NCBI RefSeq assembly: GCF_039521925.1 | Contig: NZ_BAAACY010000025.1 | Span: forward strand, 1-40,042 | Length of the DNA: 40,042 bases | Reading direction: 5' to 3' | From: Virgibacillus salarius | Lineage (GTDB): Bacteria > Bacillota > Bacilli > Bacillales > Amphibacillaceae | Part shown: positions 36,780 to 40,042 of the stretch, in pieces | Numbering within the stretch: the first letter of the stretch is position 1 | Layout: each line of letters starts with the position of its first letter | Translations under genes and position numbers: made by a program | Notes under the pieces: model-generated | What the model saw: the letters and a program-made list of their open reading frames with translations, nothing else | What the model was told of the DNA's origin: nothing | Databases searched by the model: none

Positions 36780-38080
36780 GACAGTACACCATCTTTCATA
36801 GAGGTAATATTGTTCATTGAATCAAGTATTCTTTGAGCCTTCGTCGCCATCATAGTGAATGATGCTGCATCCCCTATCCCGTGAGTTTTCTCTGTTAAAC
36901 CATTCAAATAAATGTTAGCCTTTACATTTGATTTTGTGTCTACTTTATAGTTTTCAGATACTTTTAAACTATTATTCTTGTTATAATTAAAGTACTTTTT
37001 CATTGGTAGAAGTACTTCTGGAAATTCTTCCTCAAAAAATCCAGTACAAAGGATAATGTAATCCGTATTTATTGAATCTTCTTCTTTGTTATATATATCT
37101 TTAATATTTAGTAAATAATCTTTTTGAGTATTAGCCACATCTACTATCTCTTTACAGCGATGTAATTCTATTTGCTCCGTTCCTCTAATTTTATCTTCAT
37201 ACATCTTCCAATATAGTGCTTCACTAACATCATCATCTACAGCTGAATAATTTGTATGTTTGATCTGCTCGAATAGTTTATCTCGTTCGTTTTGGTTCAA
37301 TGAGTAAAAGTAATTCGTAAACTCAGGAAAAAATACTTCATTTGTAAAATGACCTAACTCATATAGACGAAATCCGGTATGCCTAACAATAGAATTTATT
37401 TTTGAATTAGGAAATTTATTAGCTAGATACAGAATTATTTCAACAGAGTTTTGCCCCGAACCAATAACTGTAAAAGTAGGGTTGTCTTCTTTATTAATAC
37501 GCTGTACGGAACTTCTGAATTTACTTGCGTGAAAAACTTTGTCACTTACTTTATCTTTAAATTGACTTGGAATATAAGGTTTTCTACCTGAATTTAAAAT
37601 AAGATTTGTAGTGTGAAAAACATTGCGTTCTTTGCTTACATTATTAACTGTATGCACTTCAAGACCTTCAATATCATCATTTACTACTATCGGCTTTACA
37701 GACTTAACTTCTTCGTTATAATGTGCTTTGTCATCTATTTGTTTGGAAACCCATTGAACATAATCAGACCATTCCGTTCGACTTGGGCGACCTAATAACC
37801 CAAAAGAAAACAATCTTCCTTTCTCATATAAATAGTTTGAAAAGGTATATTGACTTCTTGGATTTCTAGGTGTAGCAAAATCACGTAAAAAATGGTGCTG
37901 AATATCTGTACCAGGTAGTAACATTTCCGGCATCCATGCCGAATCATTGTTTTTTTCAAGAAATACTCTTTTATATACACTCTTATTATTGATATCTTCC
38001 ATATCTCTTATTGCAGTTTCTAAAGCAATTCCTGCAGGACCAAATCCTACACCAACGACATCATAAAATTTTCTGTACAT
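36776..38080 (-). CDS. Lysine/ornithine-type N-monooxygenase (SidA/IucD/PvdA family)
   Basis: 434 residues; a flavin- and NADPH-dependent N-hydroxylase acting on the terminal amine of a diamino acid. FAD motif GVGFGPAGIALE near the N-terminus (usual GPSN is GPAG), the family region MLLPGTDIQHHFLRDFATPRNPRS, the NADPH motif VIGSGQNSVEI, NEVFFPEF and the C-terminal THGIGDAASF (usual DPLLS-like). These departures suggest a substrate or branch different from siderophore enzymes. With the cupin and MetRS-like genes in the same operon, an N-hydroxy diamino acid (lysine, ornithine or diaminobutyrate) for N-N coupling is the likely product. Start: ATG at 38080 six bases after AAGGAGG. It overlaps the end of the araC-type gene by 20 bp and its stop overlaps the aminotransferase start. 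A hydroxamate pathway with the nearby formyltransferase is the alternative. Confidence 0.92.
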   Translation of the reverse strand: MYRKFYDVVGVGFGPAGIALETAIRDMEDINNKSVYKRVFLEKNNDSAWMPEMLLPGTDIQHHFLRDFATPRNPRSQYTFSNYLYEKGRLFSFGLLGRPSRTEWSDYVQWVSKQIDDKAHYNEEVKSVKPIVVNDDIEGLEVHTVNNVSKERNVFHTTNLILNSGRKPYIPSQFKDKVSDKVFHASKFRSSVQRINKEDNPTFTVIGSGQNSVEIILYLANKFPNSKINSIVRHTGFRLYELGHFTNEVFFPEFTNYFYSLNQNERDKLFEQIKHTNYSAVDDDVSEALYWKMYEDKIRGTEQIELHRCKEIVDVANTQKDYLLNIKDIYNKEEDSINTDYIILCTGFFEEEFPEVLLPMKKYFNYNKNNSLKVSENYKVDTKSNVKANIYLNGLTEKTHGIGDAASFTMMATKAQRILDSMNNITSMKDGVLS

Positions 38081-38735
38081 TTTTTTCCTCCTTGGTCATT
38101 AATTGATAATACTTTCTATAAATGGATGGGCTAAATCCAACTTCCTTTTTAAAGATCTGAGAGAAATAAGATAAATTTGTGTAACCAACGGACATACAGA
38201 CATCTGTAACTAATTGACCATTTTCTAGCATATCTTTTGCTTTTGCGATTCTTAACTTAATTAAATAGTCTTTAAAACCAATTCCCATAGACTCTCTAAA
38301 AAATCTAGAGAAATAGGCTGTATTTAAAAATAGATGATTAGCTACACTTTTTAAATTGAGGTTGCTATTCTGTAGGTTATTTTCAATATAAAGCAATGCT
38401 TCTATTAATTTTTCATTGTTAACGTGGGTAAGTTCATTGAAGTCTATTTGTACATTGATAATGTTAAAAATCAATTCGAATATATCTTCTTTTGGTACCG
38501 TATTTACTCTTATTAAAGGAATATGAAGTTTCTCAAATTCTTCTATTAACATTTGTCCATCATTAATTAAATTGTTTCCTTCGATAATTATTAGCATCTT
38601 ATATCTCTCTAGATTTTTCTTTTCAAGGGTTTTCAAATCTCTGATTAATACAACTTTTAATTTTTTTAGTAGAAATACTTCTCTGTCATCAAGTATTTTT
38701 TTTGCATCGTATAATAAAATACATTTTACCCCCAA
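38061..38735 (-). CDS. AraC-family transcriptional regulator
   Basis: 224 residues. The C-terminal half (about 115-215) is a two-helix-turn-helix AraC domain: LNLKSVANHLFLNTAYFSRFFRESMGIGFKDYL, AKDMLENG..VTDVCMSVGYTNLSYFSQIFKKEVGFSPS. The N-terminal 110 residues look like a degenerate receiver-like alpha/beta domain without an obvious phospho-acceptor set; I cannot name its ligand. The start is TTG at 38735 with AAGGAGGAGG upstream. First gene of the nine-gene operon and divergent from the PurU-like gene, so it probably controls both across the 210-bp gap. Low-GC and codon use are as in its neighbours. Confidence 0.92.
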   Translation of the reverse strand: MGVKCILLYDAKKILDDREVFLLKKLKVVLIRDLKTLEKKNLERYKMLIIIEGNNLINDGQMLIEEFEKLHIPLIRVNTVPKEDIFELIFNIINVQIDFNELTHVNNEKLIEALLYIENNLQNSNLNLKSVANHLFLNTAYFSRFFRESMGIGFKDYLIKLRIAKAKDMLENGQLVTDVCMSVGYTNLSYFSQIFKKEVGFSPSIYRKYYQLMTKEEKNVQKIL

Positions 38736-38739
38736 GTTG

Positions 38740-38749
38740 CCTCCTCCTT
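38740..38749 (-). promoter_or_regulatory. Ribosome binding site for the TTG start of the araC-type gene
   Basis: The minus strand reads AAGGAGGAGG, followed by CAAC and TTG. The AAGGAGG core is seven bases from TTG, which supports this non-ATG start. An upstream ATG (minus strand, 13 codons) runs through the same site in another frame and lacks its own signal. Confidence 0.7.
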
Positions 38750-38871
38750 TATATCTAACACCTCCATAATATATTAGTATTACTTAAGATATGTTGGAGT
38801 AACCGCCCATGAGTTAATAGTATCGGAGTAAAAGTTACAATGCTTTGGTTTTTTTTACTAATATTTTAGTT

Positions 38872-38902
38872 TTTTCTACATATTTGAAATATTTGTAGAA
38901 AA
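38872..38902 (+). promoter_or_regulatory. Operator-like dyad in the araC / formyltransferase divergent region
   Basis: TTTTCTACA at 38872-38880 and TGTAGAAAA at 38894-38902 are perfect inverted repeats around a 13-bp centre that itself holds ATTTgAAAT. A candidate weak promoter for the rightward gene (TTGTAG at 38893-38898, TATACG at 38917-38922, 18-bp spacing) has its -35 inside the right arm. This suits a repressor or AraC-type site, but binding is only inferred. Confidence 0.4.
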
Positions 38903-38947
38903 TAGTATTGATTCAATATACGATTAAAAAAATTGGAGGGATGCATG

Positions 38948-39799
38948 ATGAATACAAAACACTATCGAATCAAGTTGAAAGGGGAATTTAATTTTTCGAT
39001 GATAGACGAAGTATTTGAAGTAATAAAGCTACCATTTATACGTATTCATTCGGTGAATAAATATCAATTAGAAGGAGAAGAAAATTTATTTTTTCTAAGA
39101 ATAGAACTTCAATGTAAAGCAGATATGCGTATTAAATATATAGAAGAGTCTTTATTACGAATCGGAAATAATTATGCTAGTGATATAAGTATGGAAGAAG
39201 TAACTAAAAAGAATATGGCTATATTTGTTTCAAAGGATAACCATTGCTTGAGAGAGATCTTGTGGAGGTGGTCTGATGGAGAGCTTTCATGTAACATACC
39301 ACTTGTAATTAGTGATTACGATACCCATAAAGAACTAGTTGAATCTTATGGAATACCATTTTTAAAGTTAAGATTAACGAAGACCAATGAGAAGAATGAT
39401 AGCATAGCATCGAGCATACTTATGGAAAATAATATTGATTTTATAGTACTTGCCAGGTACATGCAAGTACTATCTCCTCGTTTTGTTCGTAAATTCGATA
39501 AGAAAATTATTAATATACATCATTCTTTGCTACCTGCATTTATTGGCGCTAACACTTATAGAAGAGCATTTGAACGTGGAGTTAAGGTGATTGGGGCTAC
39601 AGCTCATTATGTTACTGAAAAATTAGATGAAGGCCCAATACTAGCACAACAGGCCATCCATTTAACGGATGGGTTAACTTTAAGTGATTACAAACAGTAC
39701 GGAAAAAGTATCGAATCGGATACTTTACTTCAAGCAATTAAATGGCATATTGAGGATAAAATTTTTATTTATCATAATAAAGCACTCGTACTAAAATAA
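38948..39799 (+). CDS. PurU-like formyltransferase / formyltetrahydrofolate hydrolase
   Basis: 283 residues. The C-terminal two-thirds match the PurU/GART formyl-transfer fold very well: PLVISDYDTHKELVESYGIPF, DFIVLARYMQVLSPRFVRKF, the catalytic NIHHSLLPAF, GVKVIGATAHYVTEKLDEGPI and the end KWHIEDKIFIYHNKALVL. PurU splits 10-formyl-THF to formate; related proteins formylate amines, such as the hydroxyornithine transformylases of siderophore pathways. The N-terminal region (about 1-85) is where PurU has an ACT domain but diverges from it, hinting at altered regulation or substrate. Start: ATG at 38948 lies eight bases from GGAGG; ATG at 38945 and a TTG at 38933 are also in frame but the latter precedes the site. 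Divergent from the hydrazine-type operon, which suggests it formylates an N-hydroxy or hydrazine intermediate there (inference). Confidence 0.88.
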   Translation: MNTKHYRIKLKGEFNFSMIDEVFEVIKLPFIRIHSVNKYQLEGEENLFFLRIELQCKADMRIKYIEESLLRIGNNYASDISMEEVTKKNMAIFVSKDNHCLREILWRWSDGELSCNIPLVISDYDTHKELVESYGIPFLKLRLTKTNEKNDSIASSILMENNIDFIVLARYMQVLSPRFVRKFDKKIINIHHSLLPAFIGANTYRRAFERGVKVIGATAHYVTEKLDEGPILAQQAIHLTDGLTLSDYKQYGKSIESDTLLQAIKWHIEDKIFIYHNKALVLK

Positions 39800-39910
39800 T
39801 TTGATACTTATATAGCAAAAATGGAGTGTGATCAAAACCGAGACATTAAGAAAAGCCGGGCAAAATTCGCTCAGTCCTTATCACTAAATGCTCAGATTTA
39901 CGCTTCCTCT

Positions 39911-39937
39911 AGTAGCTATTATGGAATAATAGCTACT
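39911..39937. repeat. Perfect 12-bp hairpin
   Basis: Arms at 39911-39922 and 39926-39937 are exact inverse complements around a 3-base loop. No T-run follows on either strand, so it is not a standard rho-independent terminator. The stop codon of the partial leftward frame (39935-39933) lies inside the right arm. It may end a transcript or form part of a mobile element's end. Confidence 0.6.
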
Positions 39938-40042
39938 GCTTGACCACCACTCTGGCTGCCCACTTCCCTTCCCGTGGGGTTTGTCCTTCAGCTAACTTTT
40001 TTAGCAAAACCCGCTCAAAAAAGTGGATCTTCAGGTCAAACA
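39933..40042 (-). CDS. Possible C-terminus of an unidentified protein (partial)
   Basis: A frame open from the right edge encodes about 36 residues rich in Lys and Arg (KLAEGQTPREGKW, ending VVVKQ) and stops with TAG at 39935-39933. Its DNA is visibly richer in G and C than the operon to the left, so it may belong to a different element or chromosomal backbone. The product is not recognised, and a chance open frame of this length cannot be excluded. The 130 bp between it and the formyltransferase hold only the hairpin. Confidence 0.25.
   Translation of the reverse strand, partial: FDLKIHFFERVLLKKLAEGQTPREGKWAARVVVKQ

Noticed and set aside
38732..38775. 13-codon ATG frame on the minus strand just before the araC-type gene, possible leader peptide
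   Set aside because: It has no site of its own and overlaps the strong ribosome binding site of the TTG start; no attenuator-like stems were seen.
36776..39799. Hydroxamate siderophore pathway (N-hydroxylase plus formyltransferase)
   Set aside because: No siderophore NRPS or NIS synthetase, iron transporter or Fur-like box was seen here, and the cupin and MetRS-like genes are unexplained by it; kept only as an alternative for single genes.
1..40042. CRISPR arrays, tRNA or rRNA genes, riboswitches
   Set aside because: No regularly spaced direct repeats, cloverleaf-like segments or known aptamer motifs were noticed on reading; a dedicated covariance search was not possible.

Overview
The window looks like an accessory biosynthetic region from a low-GC Bacillaceae chromosome (Bacillus sensu lato). 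The DNA is AT-rich. Starts include ATG, GTG and TTG behind strong GGAGG-type ribosome binding sites, and the housekeeping-type genes (AlkA, AdaB-like, DapG-like aspartokinase) resemble Bacillus versions. All homology statements come from motif reading and memory; no search was run.

Left half (1-23270, all on the minus strand, transcribed right to left): a lipopeptide assembly line on four subunits. The order is FAAL-ACP-KS (19452-23270), ACP-C-A(Thr)-PCP-C (14324-19438), halfC-A(X)-PCP-E-C-A(Asp)-PCP-C-A(Gly)-PCP-C (2690-14245), and halfC-A(Asn)-PCP-E... running off the left edge (1-2611). Specificity codes read by eye predict fatty acyl-Thr-D-X-Asp-Gly-D-Asn-.... This resembles the Thr-(Gln/Asn-Asp-Gly)x2 logic reported for locillomycin. 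The KS carries Gln in place of the first catalytic His and no AT is visible, so it may pass the acyl chain on without extending it. No thioesterase, phosphopantetheinyl transferase or dedicated exporter lies in the window.

Middle (23271-28680): a nearly 1 kb AT-rich divergent promoter region with a perfect dyad over a candidate -10, a membrane-anchored alpha/beta hydrolase, a YjeH-like APC amino-acid transporter, a frameshifted AdaB/Ogt methyltransferase and a divergent intact AlkA glycosylase. A 173-bp element with imperfect terminal inverted repeats ends six bases from the stop codon of the next operon.

Right half (28681-39799): a tightly coupled nine-gene operon on the minus strand. In transcription order it encodes an AraC regulator, a lysine/ornithine-type N-monooxygenase, a class III aminotransferase, a DAO-family FAD oxidoreductase, a GlmS/FrlB-type SIS protein, a LivJ-like binding protein without signal peptide, a GGCT-cupin fusion, a MetRS-like protein with altered methionine pocket, and a DapG-like aspartokinase lacking one ACT domain. 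A PurU-like formyltransferase is divergent from it. N-hydroxylase + cupin + MetRS-like + FAD oxidoreductase is the gene set known for N-N bond (hydrazine) formation in actinomycetes (s56-p1, triacsin). Here it appears in a Firmicute-like background, with cupin and MetRS as separate genes and with aspartate-pathway enzymes added. This is the most likely new system in the window. At the far right the base composition rises and a partial reading frame with a perfect hairpin at its stop may mark the start of another element.
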